Below are positions 26,557 to 38,277 of a DNA stretch of 64,000 bases, piece after piece. The stretch spans positions 1,302,001-1,366,000 of the forward strand of contig NW_027475146.1 in assembly GCF_051020985.1 (NCBI RefSeq), read 5' to 3'. Position 1 is the stretch's first letter; every line of letters starts with the position of its first letter. The notes below the pieces were generated by a model. That model was not told the DNA's origin and did no database searches. It was given only the letters and a program-made list of their open reading frames with translations. The position numbers and the translations under genes are program-made. This stretch comes from Nomia melanderi (taxonomy: Eukaryota; Arthropoda; Insecta; Hymenoptera; Halictidae).

Positions 26557-26917
26557 AGGAGGCCCTGGCGCATGAGTCTGTGCAGCGGGAACGGCCTCGC
26601 ACCACCAGGGGCCGAGAAAATCACCGTCTCATGGGGCCGGACTGTCAGGTTCAGGGAAGAATCCAATATATATCTGGTGATACCACGGGTGCTATTACAG
26701 ATAGCGCAATAAATTAAAGTGCATTGTCTGTAGGAGGCCCTGGCGCATGAATCTGTGCAGCGGGATCGACCTCGGACTACCAGGGGCCGAGAAAACCACC
26801 GACACATGGGGCCGGAAACTCAGGGTCGGGGAAAAATACAATATATATCTGGTGATATCTCGGGTGCTATTAGAGATAGCGCAATAAATCAAAGTGGATT
26901 GTCTGTAGGAGGCCCTG

Positions 26918-27915
26918 GCGCATGAATCTGTGCAGCGGGATCGACCTCGGACCACCAGGGGCCGAGAAAATTACAGATATTCGGAATCCGTCACCCAAGG
27001 TCATGTAAAAATCCAATATATATCTGGTGATATCTCGGGTGCTATTACAGATAACGCAATAAATCAAAGTGCATTGTCTGTACGAGGCCCTGGCGCATGA
27101 ATCTGTGCAGCGAGAACGACCTCGGACCACCAGGGGCGAGAAAACCACCGTCTCATGGTGTCGGACTGTCAGGGTCAGGGAAAAATCCAATATATATCTG
27201 GTGATATCTCGGGTGCTATTACAGATAGCGCAATAAATCAAAGTGGATTGTCTGTAGGACGCCCTGGCGCATGAATCTGTGCAGCGAGAACGACCTCGGA
27301 CCACCAGGGGCCGAGAAAATCACCGACACATGGGGCCGGACTGTCAGGGTCGGGGAAAAATGCAATATATATCTGGTGATATCTCGGGTGCTATTAGAGA
27401 TAGCGCAATAATCCAAAGTGCATTGTCTGCAGGAGGCCCTCGCGCATGAATCTGTGCAGCGGGATCGATCTCGGACCACCAGGGGCCGAGAAAATCACCG
27501 TCTCATGGGGCCGGACTGTCAGGGTCAGGGAAAAATCCAATATATATCTGGTGATATCTCGGGTGCTAATACAGATAGCGCAATAAATTAAAGTGCATTG
27601 TCTGTAGGAGGCCCTGGCGCATGAATCTGTGCAGCGGGATCGACCTCGGACTACCAGGGGCCGAGAAAACCACCGACACATGGGGCCGGGCACTCAGGGT
27701 CGGGGAAAAATGCAATATATATCTGGTGATATCTCGGGTGCTCTTACAGATAGCGCAATAAATCAAAGTGGATTGTCTGTAGGAGGCCCTGGCGCATGAA
27801 TCTGTGCAGCGAGAATGACCTCGGACCACCAGGGGCCGAGAAAATCACCGACACATGGGGCCGGACTGTCAGGGTCGGGGAAGAATGCAATATATATCTG
27901 GTGATATCTCGGGTG
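26918..27915 (+). repeat. Second copy of the 23.1-24.1 kb block
   Basis: Shares the GGGGCGAG deletion (27,133). Its right end runs into the 3,102-bp duplication family. Confidence 0.8.
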
Positions 27916-28818
27916 CAAATTAGAGATAGCGCAATAAACCAAAGTGCATTGTCTGCAGGAGGCCCTGGCGCATGAATCTGTGCAGCGGGATCGACCTCGG
28001 ACCACCAAGGGCCGAGAAAATCACCGTCTCATGGGGCCGGACTGTCAGGTTCAGGGAAGAATCCAATATATATCTGGTGATATCTCGGGTGCTATTACAG
28101 ATAGCGCAATAAATCAAAGTGCATTGTCTGTAGGAGGCCCTGGCGCATGAATCTGTGCAGCGGGAACGACCTCGGACCACCAGTGGCCGAGAAAATCACC
28201 GACACATGGGGCCGGACACTCAGGGTCGGGGAAAAATACAATATATATCTGGTGATATCTCGGGTGCTATTAGAGATAGCGCAATAAATCAAAGTGGATT
28301 GTCTGTAGGAGGCACTGGTGCATGAATCTGTGCAGCGGGATCGACCTCGGACCACCAGGGGCCGAGAAAATTACAGATATTCGGAATCCGTCACCCAAGG
28401 TCATGTAAAAATCCAATATATATCTGGTGATATCTCGGGTGCTATTACAGATAACGCAATAAATCAAAGTGCATTGTCTGTAGGAGGCCCTGGCGCATGA
28501 ATCTGTGCAGCGGGAACGACCTCGGACCACCGGTGGCCGAGAAAATCACAGTCTCATGGGGCCGGACTGTCAGGGTCAGGGAAAAATCCAATATATATCT
28601 GGTGATATCTCGGGTGCTACTAGAGATTGCACAATAAATCAAAGTGCATTGCCTGCAGGAGGCCCTAGCGCATGAATCTGTGCAGCGGGAACGACCTCGG
28701 ACTACCAGGGGCCGAGAAAACTTCTGTCTCATGGGGCCGGACACTCAGGATCAGGGAAAAATCCAATATATATCTGGTGATATCTCGGTTGCTATTAGAG
28801 ATAGCGCAATAAATCAAA

Positions 28819-28969
28819 GTGCATTGTCGGCAGGAGGCCCTCGCGCATGAATCTGTGCAGCGGGAACGACCTCGGACAACCAGGGTCCGGACTGTCAGGG
28901 TCAGGGAAAAATACAATATATATCTGGTGATATCTCGGGTGCAAATTAGAGATAGCGCAATAAACCAAT
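28819..28969 (+). repeat. Short 151-bp monomer 8 (first of a doublet)
   Basis: Starts GTGCATTGTCGGCAGG. It is directly followed by another short monomer. Confidence 0.95.
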
Positions 28970-29120
28970 GTGCATTGCCTGCAGGATGCCCTCGCGCATG
29001 AATCTGTGCAGCCGGAACGACCTCGGACAACCAGGGTCCGGACTGTCAGGGTCAGGGAAAAATACAATATATATCTGGTGATATCTCGGGTGCAAATTAG
29101 AGATAGCGCAATAAACCAAA
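28970..29120 (+). repeat. Short 151-bp monomer 9 (second of a doublet)
   Basis: Starts GTGCATTGCCTGCAGGATGCC and has GTGCAGCCGGAACG. The GAACACC partner follows at 29,121. Confidence 0.95.
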
Positions 29121-29984
29121 GTGCATTGTCTGCAGGAGGCCCTGGCGCATGAATCTGTGCAGCGAGAACGACCTCGGAACACCAGGGGCCGAGAAAACCA
29201 CGGACACATGGGGCCGGACTGTCAGGGTCGGGGAAAAATCCAATATATATCTGGTGATATCTCGGGTGCTATTAGAGATAGCGCAATAAACCAAAGTGCA
29301 TTGTCTGTAGGAGGCCCTGGCGCATGAATCTGTGCAGCGGGATCGACCTCGGACCACCAAGGGCCGAGAAAATCACGGTCTCATGGGGCCGGGCTGTCAG
29401 GTTCAGGGAAGAATCCAATATATATCTGGTGATATCACGGGTGCTATTACATATAGCGCAATAAATTAAAGTGCATTGTCTGTAGGAGGCCCTGGCGCAT
29501 GAATCTGTGCAGCGGGATCGACCTCGGACTACCAGGGGCCGAGAAAACCACCGACACATGGGGCCGGACACTCAGGGTCGGGGAAAAATACAATATATAT
29601 CTGGTGATATCTCGGGTGCTATTAGAGATAGCGCAATAAATCAAAGTGGATTGTCTGTAGGAGGCCCTGGCGCATGAATCTGTGCAGCGGGATCGACCTC
29701 GGACCACCAGGGGCCGAGAAAATTACAGATATTCGGAATCCGTCACCCAAGGTCATGTAAAAATCCAATATATATCTGGTGATATCTCGGGTGCTATTAC
29801 AGATAACGCAATAAATCAAAGTGCATTGTCTGTAGGAGGCCCTGGCGCATGAATCTGTGCAGCGAGAACGACCTCGGACCACCAGGGGCGAGAAAACCAC
29901 CGTCTCATGGTGTCGGACTGTCAGGGTCAGGGAAAAATCCAATATATATCTGGTGATATCTCGGGTGCTATTACAGATAGCGCA

Positions 29985-30752
29985 ATAAATCAAAGTGGAT
30001 TGTCTGTAGGAGGCCCTGGCGCATGAATCTGTGCAGCGAGAACGACCTCGGACTACCAGGGGCCGAGAAAACCACCGACACATGGGGCCGGGCACTCAGG
30101 GTCGGGGAAAAATGCAATATATATCTGGTGATATCTCGGGTGCTCTTACAGATAGCGCAATAAATCAAAGTGGATTGTCTGTAGGAGGCCCTGGCGCATG
30201 AATCTGTGCAGCGAGAATGACCTCGGACCACCAGGGGCCGAGAAAATCACCGACACATGGGGCCGGACTGTCAGGGTCGGGGAAAAATGCACTATATATC
30301 TGGTGATATCTCGGGTGCTATTAGAGATAGCGCAATAAATCAAAGTGCATTGCCTGCAGGAGGCCCTTGCGCATGAATCGGTGCAGCGAGAACGACCTCG
30401 GACCACCAGGGGCCGAGAAAACCACCGACACATGGGGCCGGACTGCCAGGGTCGGGGAAAAATGCAATATATATCTGGTGATATCTCGGGTGCTATTACA
30501 GATAGCGCAATAAATCAAAGTGCATTGTCTGTAGGAGGCCCTGGCGCATGAATCTGGGCAGCGGGAACGACCTCGGACCACCAGGGGCCGAGAAAACTAC
30601 CGTCTCATGGGGCTGGACACTCAGGGTCAGGGGAGAATCCAATATATATCTGGTGATATCTCGGGTGCTATTACAGATAGCGCAATAAATCAAAGTGCAT
30701 TGTCTGTAGGAGGCCCTGGCGCATGAATCTGTGCAGCGGGAACGACCTCGGA
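29985..30752 (+). repeat. Duplicate D1 (offset 2,578)
   Basis: Matches 32,563-33,330 with no difference I could find, including the rare TGCACTATATATC and CCCTTGCGCATGAATCGG. Confidence 0.85.
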
Positions 30753-31920
30753 CTACCAGGGGCCGAGAAAACCACCGACACATGGGGCCGGGCACTCAGG
30801 GTCGGGGAAAAATGCAATATATATCTGGTGATATCTCGGGTGCTCTTACAGATAGCGCAATAAATCAAAGTGGATTGTCTGTAGGAGGCCCTGGCGCATG
30901 AATCTGTGCAGCGAGAATGACCTCGGACCACCAGGGGCCGAGAAAATCACCGACACATGGGGCCGGACTGTCAGGGTCGGGGAAGAATGCAATATATATC
31001 TGGTGATATCTCGGGTGCAAATTAGAGATAGCGCAATAAACCAAAGTGCATTGTCTGCAGGAGGCCCTGGCGCATGAATCTGTGCAGCGGGATCGACCTC
31101 GGACCACCAAGGGCCGAGAAAATCACCGTCTCATGGGGCCGGACTGTCAGGTTCAGGGAAGAATCCAATATATATCTGGTGATATCTCGGGTGCTATTAC
31201 AGATAGCGCAATAAATCAAAGTGCATTGTCTGTAGGAGGCCCTGGCGCATGAATCTGTGCAGCGGGAACGACCTCGGACCACCAGTGGCCGAGAAAATCA
31301 CCGACACATGGGGCCGGACACTCAGGGTCGGGGAAAAATACAATATATATCTGGTGATATCTCGGGTGCTATTAGAGATAGCGCAATAAATCAAAGTGGA
31401 TTGTCTGTAGGAGGCACTGGTGCATGAATCTGTGCAGCGGGATCGACCTCGGACCACCAGGGGCCGAGAAAATTACAGATATTCGGAATCCGTCACCCAA
31501 GGTCATGTAAAAATCCAATATATATCTGGTGATATCTCGGGTGCTATTACAGATAACGCAATAAATCAAAGTGCATTGTCTGTAGGAGGCCCTGGCGCAT
31601 GAATCTGTGCAGCGGGAACGACCTCGGACCACCAGTGGCCGAGAAAATCACAGTCTCATGGGGCCGGACTGTCAGGGTCAGGGAAAAATCCAATATATAT
31701 CTGGTGATATCTCGGGTGCTACTAGAGATTGCACAATAAATCAAAGTGCATTGCCTGCAGGAGGCCCTAGCGCATGAATCTGTGCAGCGGGAACGACCTC
31801 GGACTACCAGGGGCCGAGAAAACTTCTGTCTCATGGGGCCGGACACTCAGGATCAGGGAAAAATCCAATATATATCTGGTGATATCTCGGTTGCTATTAG
31901 AGATAGCGCAATAAATCAAA

Positions 31921-32071
31921 GTGCATTGTCGGCAGGAGGCCCTCGCGCATGAATCTGTGCAGCGGGAACGACCTCGGACAACCAGGGTCCGGACTGTCAG
32001 GGTCAGGGAAAAATACAATATATATCTGGTGATATCTCGGGTGCAAATTAGAGATAGCGCAATAAACCAAT
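31921..32071 (+). repeat. Short 151-bp monomer 10 (first of a doublet)
   Basis: Copy of monomer 8 at offset 3,102, with the same TCGGCAGG marker. Confidence 0.95.
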
Positions 32072-32222
32072 GTGCATTGCCTGCAGGATGCCCTCGCGCA
32101 TGAATCTGTGCAGCCGGAACGACCTCGGACAACCAGGGTCCGGACTGTCAGGGTCAGGGAAAAATACAATATATATCTGGTGATATCTCGGGTGCAAATT
32201 AGAGATAGCGCAATAAACCAAA
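32072..32222 (+). repeat. Short 151-bp monomer 11 (second of a doublet)
   Basis: Copy of monomer 9 at offset 3,102, with the same GCAGCCGG marker. Confidence 0.95.
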
Positions 32223-32562
32223 GTGCATTGTCTGCAGGAGGCCCTGGCGCATGAATCTGTGCAGCGAGAACGACCTCGGAACACCAGGGGCCGAGAAAAC
32301 CACGGACACATGGGGCCGGACTGTCAGGGTCGGGGAAAAATCCAATATATATCTGGTGATATCTCGGGTGCTATTAGAGATAGCGCAATAAACCAAAGTG
32401 CATTGTCTGTAGGAGGCCCTGGCGCATGAATCTGTGCAGCGGGATCGACCTCGGACCACCAAGGGCCGAGAAAATCACGGTCTCATGGGGCCGGGCTGTC
32501 AGGTTCAGGGAAGAATCCAATATATATCTGGTGATATCACGGGTGCTATTACATATAGCGCA

Positions 32563-33330
32563 ATAAATCAAAGTGGATTGTCTGTAGGAGGCCCTGGCGC
32601 ATGAATCTGTGCAGCGAGAACGACCTCGGACTACCAGGGGCCGAGAAAACCACCGACACATGGGGCCGGGCACTCAGGGTCGGGGAAAAATGCAATATAT
32701 ATCTGGTGATATCTCGGGTGCTCTTACAGATAGCGCAATAAATCAAAGTGGATTGTCTGTAGGAGGCCCTGGCGCATGAATCTGTGCAGCGAGAATGACC
32801 TCGGACCACCAGGGGCCGAGAAAATCACCGACACATGGGGCCGGACTGTCAGGGTCGGGGAAAAATGCACTATATATCTGGTGATATCTCGGGTGCTATT
32901 AGAGATAGCGCAATAAATCAAAGTGCATTGCCTGCAGGAGGCCCTTGCGCATGAATCGGTGCAGCGAGAACGACCTCGGACCACCAGGGGCCGAGAAAAC
33001 CACCGACACATGGGGCCGGACTGCCAGGGTCGGGGAAAAATGCAATATATATCTGGTGATATCTCGGGTGCTATTACAGATAGCGCAATAAATCAAAGTG
33101 CATTGTCTGTAGGAGGCCCTGGCGCATGAATCTGGGCAGCGGGAACGACCTCGGACCACCAGGGGCCGAGAAAACTACCGTCTCATGGGGCTGGACACTC
33201 AGGGTCAGGGGAGAATCCAATATATATCTGGTGATATCTCGGGTGCTATTACAGATAGCGCAATAAATCAAAGTGCATTGTCTGTAGGAGGCCCTGGCGC
33301 ATGAATCTGTGCAGCGGGAACGACCTCGGA
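32563..33330 (+). repeat. Duplicate D2
   Basis: Partner of 29,985-30,752. It is also part of the match to 23,845-25,036 at 8,782 bp. Confidence 0.85.
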
Positions 33331-35012
33331 CCACCAGTGGCCGAGAAAATCACCGACACATGGGGGCCGGACACTCAGGGTCGGGGAAAAATACAATATA
33401 TATCTGGTGATATCTCGGGTGCTATTAGAGATAGCGCAATAAATCAAAGTGGATTGTCTGTAGGAGGCCCTGGCGCATGAATCTGTGCAGCGGGATCGAC
33501 CTCGGACCACCAGGGGCCGAGAAAATTACAGATATTCGGAATCCGTCACCCAAGGTCATGTAAAAATCCAATATATATCTGGTGATATCTCGGGTGCTAT
33601 TACAGATAACGCAATAAATCAAAGTGCATTGTCTGTAGGAGGCCCTGGCGCATGACTCTGTGCAGCGGGAACGACCTCGGACCACCAGTGGCCGAGAAAA
33701 TCACCGTCTCATGGGGCCGGACTGTCAGGGTCAGGGAAAAATCCAATATATATCTGGTGATATCTCGGGTGCTACTAGAGATTGCACAATAAATCAAAGT
33801 GCATTGTCTGCAGGAGGCCCTGGCGCATGAATCTGTGCAGCGAGAATGACCTCGGACCACCAGGGGCCGAGAAAACCACGGACACATGGGGCCGGACTCT
33901 CAGGGTCGGGGAAAAATCCAATATATATCTGGTGATATCTCGGGTGCTCTTACAGATAGCGAACTAAACCAAAGTGAACTATCTGCAGGGGGCCCTATCC
34001 CATGAATCTGTGCAGCGGGAACGACCTCGGACCCCCAGGGGTCGAGAAAAACGCCGACACATGGGGCCGGACACTCAGGGTCGGGGAAAAATACAATATA
34101 TATCTGGTGATATCTCGGGTGCTATTACAGATAGCGCAATAACTCAAAGTGCATTGTCTGCAGGAGGCCCTCGCGCATGAATCTGTGCAGCGGGAAGGAC
34201 CTCGGACAACCAGGGGCCGAGAAAATCGCCGTCTCATGGGGCCAGACTGTCAGGGTCAGGGAAAAATGCAATATATATCTGGTGATATCTCGGGTGCTAT
34301 TAGAGATAGCGCAATAAACCAAAGTGCATTGTCTGCAGGAGGCCCTGGCGCATGAATCTGCGCAGCGAGAACGACTTCGGACCACCACGGGCCGAGAAAA
34401 CCACCGACACATGGGGGCGGACACTCAGGGTCAGGGGAAAATCCAATATATATATGGTGATATCTCGGGTGCTATTACAGATAGCGCAATAAATAAAAGT
34501 GCATTGTCTGTAGGATGCCCTGGCGCAGGAATCTGTGCAGCAGGAACAACCTCGGACCACCAGGGGCCGAGAAAACCACCGTCTCATGGGGTCGGAATGT
34601 CAGGGTCAGGGAAAAATCCAATATATATCTGGTGATATCTCGGGTGCTATTACAGATAGCGCAATAAATCAAAGTGCATTGTCTGTAGGAGGCTCTGACG
34701 CATGAACCTGCGCAGCGGGATCGCACTCGGACCACCAGGGGCCGAGAAAACTTCTGTCTCATGGGGCCGGACACTCAGGATCAGGGAAAAATCCAATATA
34801 TATCTGGTGATATCTCGGTTGCTATTAGAGATAGCGCAATAAATCAAAGTGCATTGTCTGCAGGAGGCCCTCGCGCATGAATCTGTGCAGCGGGAACGAC
34901 CTCGGACAACCAGGGTCCGGACTGTCAGGGTCAGGGAAAAATACAATATATATCTGGTGATATCTCGGGTGCAAATTAGAGATAGCGCAATAAACCAAAG
35001 TGCATTGTCTGC
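32627..35012 (+). repeat. Long-range copy E2 with in-register deletion
   Basis: Corresponds to 23,845-26,556 with 326 bp (175 + 151) removed at about 33,818. The junction monomer joins the left half of a CTACTAG-followed monomer to a GCGAGAATGACC monomer without disturbing the repeat phase. Confidence 0.85.
34849..34999 (+). repeat. Short 151-bp monomer 12
   Basis: Counterpart of 26,393 at offset 8,456, but it keeps the GAACACC partner at 35,000. Confidence 0.95.
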
Positions 35013-35438
35013 AGGAGGCCCTGGCGCATGAATCTGTGCAGCGAGAACGACCTCGGAACACCAGGGGCCGAGAAAACCACGGACACATGGGGCCGGACTG
35101 TCAGGGTCGGGGAAAAATCCAATATATATCTGGTGATATCTCGGGTGCTATTAGAGATAGCGCAATAAACCAAAGTGCATTGACTGTAGGAGGCCCTGGG
35201 CGCATGAATCTGTGCAGCGGGATCGACCTCGGACCACCAAGGGCCGAGAAAATCACCGTCTCATGGGGCCGGACTGTCAGGTTCAGGGAAGAATCCAATA
35301 TATATCTGGTGATACCACGGGTGCTATTACAGATAGCGCAATAAATTAAAGTGCATTGTCTGTAGGAGGCCCTGGCGCATGAATCTGTGCAGCGGGATCG
35401 ACCTCGGACTACCAGGGGCCGAGAAAACCACCGACACA

Positions 35439-36214
35439 TGGGCCGGACACTCAGGGTCGGGGAAAAATACAATATATATCTGGTGATATCTCGGGTGCTA
35501 TTAGAGATAGCGCAATAAACCAAAGTGCATTGTCTGCAGGAGGCCCTGGCGCATGAATCTGTGCAGCGGGATCGACCTCGGACCACCAAGGGCCGAGAAA
35601 ATCACCGTCTCATGGGGCCGGACTGTCAGGTTCAGGGAAGAATCCAATATATATCTGGTGATATCTCGGGTGCTATTACAGATAGCGCAATAAATCAAAG
35701 TGCATTGTCTGTAGGAGGCCCTGGCGCATGAATCTGTGCAGCGGGAACGACCTCGGACCACCAGTGGCCGAGAAAATCACCGACACATGGGGCCGGACAC
35801 TCAGGGTCGGGGAAAAATACAATATATATCTGGTGATATCTCGGGTGCTATTAGAGATAGCGCAATAAACCAAAGTGCATTGTCTGCAGGAGGCCCTGGC
35901 GCATGAATCTGTGCAGCGGGATCGACCTCGGACCACCAAGGGCCGAGAAAATCACCGTCTCATGGGGCCGGACTGTCAGGTTCAGGGAAGAATCCAATAT
36001 ATATCTGGTGATATCTCGGGTGCTATTACAGATAGCGCAATAAATCAAAGTGCATTGTCTGTAGGAGGCCCTGGCGCATGAATCTGTGCAGCGGGAACGA
36101 CCTCGGACCACCAGTGGCCGAGAAAATCACCGACACATGGGGCCGGACACTCAGGGTCGGGGAAAAATACAATATATATCTGGTGATATCTCGGGTGCTA
36201 TTAGAGATAGCGCA
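35439..36214 (+). repeat. Perfect 350-bp dimer duplication
   Basis: The dimer (GATCGACC with ACCAAGGGCC; then GAACGACC with ACCAGTGGCC) is repeated at exactly 350 bp with no difference I could find. The match ends where CAATAAACC becomes CAATAGATC at about 36,215. The same dimer sits singly at 27,944, 31,046 and 37,276. Confidence 0.9.
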
Positions 36215-37975
36215 ATAGATCAAAGTGGATTGTCTGTAGGAGGCCCTGGCGCATGAATCTGTGCAGCGGGATCGACCTCGGACCACCAGGGGCCGAGAAA
36301 ATTACAGATATTCGGAATCCGTCACCCAAGGTCATGTAAAAATCCAATATATATCTGGTGATATCTCGGGTGCTATTAGAGATAGCGCAATAAATCAAAG
36401 TGGATTGTCTGTAGGAGGCCCTGGCGCATGAATCTGTGCAGCGAGAACGACCTCGGACCACCAGGGGCCGAGAAAATCACCGACACATGGGGCCGGACTG
36501 TCAGGGTCGGGGAAAAATGCAATATATATCTGGTGATATCTCGGGTGCTATTAGAGATAGCGCAATAAACCAAAGTGCATTGTCTGCAGGAGGCCCTCGC
36601 GCATGAATCTGTGCAGCGGGATCGATCTCGGACCACCAGGGGCCGAGAAAATCACCGTCTCATGGGGCCGGACTGTCAGGGTCAGGGAAAAATCCAATAT
36701 ATATCTGGTGATATCTCGGGTGCTATTAGAGATTGCGCAATAAATCAAAGTGCATTGTCTGCAGGAGGCCCTAGCGCATGAATCTGTGCAGCGGGAACGA
36801 CCTCGGACCACCAGGGGCCGAGAAAACTACCGTCACATGGGGCCGGACCCTCAGGGTCAGGGAAAAATCCAATATATATCTGGTGATATCACGGGTGCTA
36901 ATACAGATAGCGCAATAAATTAAAGTGCATTGTCTGTAGGAGGCCCTGGCACATGAATCTGTGCAGCGGGATCGACCTCGGACTACCAGGGGCCGAGAAA
37001 ACCACCGACACATGGGGCCGGGCACTCAGGGTCGGGGAAAAATGCAATATATATCTGGTGATATCTCGGGTGCTCTTACAGATAGCGCAATAAATCAAAG
37101 TGGATTGTCTGTAGGAGGCCCTGGCGCATGAATCTGTGCAGCGAGAATGACCTCGGACCACCAGGGGCCGAGAAAATCACCGACACATGGGCGCGGACTG
37201 TCAGGGTCGGGGAAGAATGCAATATATATCTGGTGATATCTCGGGTGCAAATTAGAGATAGCGCAATAAACCAAAGTGCATTGTCTGCAGGAGGCCCTGG
37301 CGCATGAATCTGTGCAGCGGGATCGACCTCGGACCACCAAGGGCCGAGAAAATCACCGTCTCATGGGGCCGGACTGTCAGGTTCAGGGAAGAATCCAATA
37401 TATATCTGGTGATATCTCGGGTGCTATTACAGATAGCGCAATAAATCAAAGTGCATTGTCTGTAGGAGGCCCTGGCGCATGAATCTGTGCAGCGGGAACG
37501 ACCTCGGACCACCAGTGGCCGAGAAAATCACCGACACATGGGGCCGGACACTCAGGGTCGGGGAAAAATACAATATATATCTGGTGATATGTCGGGTGCT
37601 ATTAGAGATAGCGCAATAAATCAAAGTGGATTGTCTGTAGGAGGCCCTGGCGCATGAATCTGTGCAGCGGGATCGACCTCGGACCACCAGGGGCCGAGAA
37701 AATTACAGATATTCGGAATCCGTCACCCAAGGTCATGTAAAAATCCAATATATATCTGGTGATATCTCGGGTGCTATTACAGATAACGCAATAAATCAAA
37801 GTGCATTGTCTGTAGGAGGCCCTGGCGCATGAATCTGTGCAGCGGGAACGACCTCGGACCATCAGTGGCCGAGAAAATCACAGTCTCATGGGGCCGGACT
37901 GTCAGGGTCAGGGAAAAATCCAATATATATCTGGTGATATCTCGGGTGCTACTAGAGATTGCACAATAAATCAAA

Positions 37976-38126
37976 GTGCATTGCCTGCAGGAGGCCCTCG
38001 CGCATGAATCTGTGCAGCGGGAACGACCTCGGACAACCAGGGTCCGGACTGTCAGGGTCAGGGAAAAATACAATATATATCTGGTGATATCTCGGGTGCA
38101 AATTAGAGATAGCGCAATAAACCAAA
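37976..38126 (+). repeat. Short 151-bp monomer 13 (first of a doublet)
   Basis: Preceded directly by a CTACTAGAGATTGCAC monomer; the TTCTGTCTC monomer normally found between them is missing here. Confidence 0.95.
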
Positions 38127-38277
38127 GTGCATTGCCTGCAGGATGCCCTCGCGCATGAATCTGTGCAGCGGGAACGACCTCGGACAACCAGGGTCCGGAC
38201 TGTCAGGGTCAGGGAAAAATACAATATATATCTGGTGATATCTCGGGTGCAAATTAGAGATAGCGCAATAAACCAAA
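38127..38277 (+). repeat. Short 151-bp monomer 14 (second of a doublet)
   Basis: Has the GGATGCC marker of the other doublets but GCAGCGGG instead of GCAGCCGG. The partner follows at 38,278. Confidence 0.95.

Larger units (their letters stand above)
27640..29466 (+). repeat. Near-identical duplicate C1 (offset 3,102)
   Basis: About 1.83 kb identical to 30,742-32,568 except, by eye, one base (CCGGTGG at about 28,531 versus CCAGTGG). It holds a class B monomer, a CTACTAG monomer and a short-monomer doublet. The match stops at AAATTAAAG versus AAATCAAAG. Confidence 0.9.
30742..32568 (+). repeat. Near-identical duplicate C2
   Basis: Partner of 27,640-29,466. It is abutted on its left and right by the two copies of the 2,578-bp-offset block. 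Confidence 0.9.

Noticed and set aside
35101..35589. Minus-strand open frame of 162 codons, the longest in the window; also frames of 144-157 codons at 23,068-23,502, 26,870-27,304 and 29,622-30,095
   Set aside because: They arise where a one-base deletion makes a 174-bp monomer and keeps the frame. Substitutions between copies show no coding constraint and there is no gene context.
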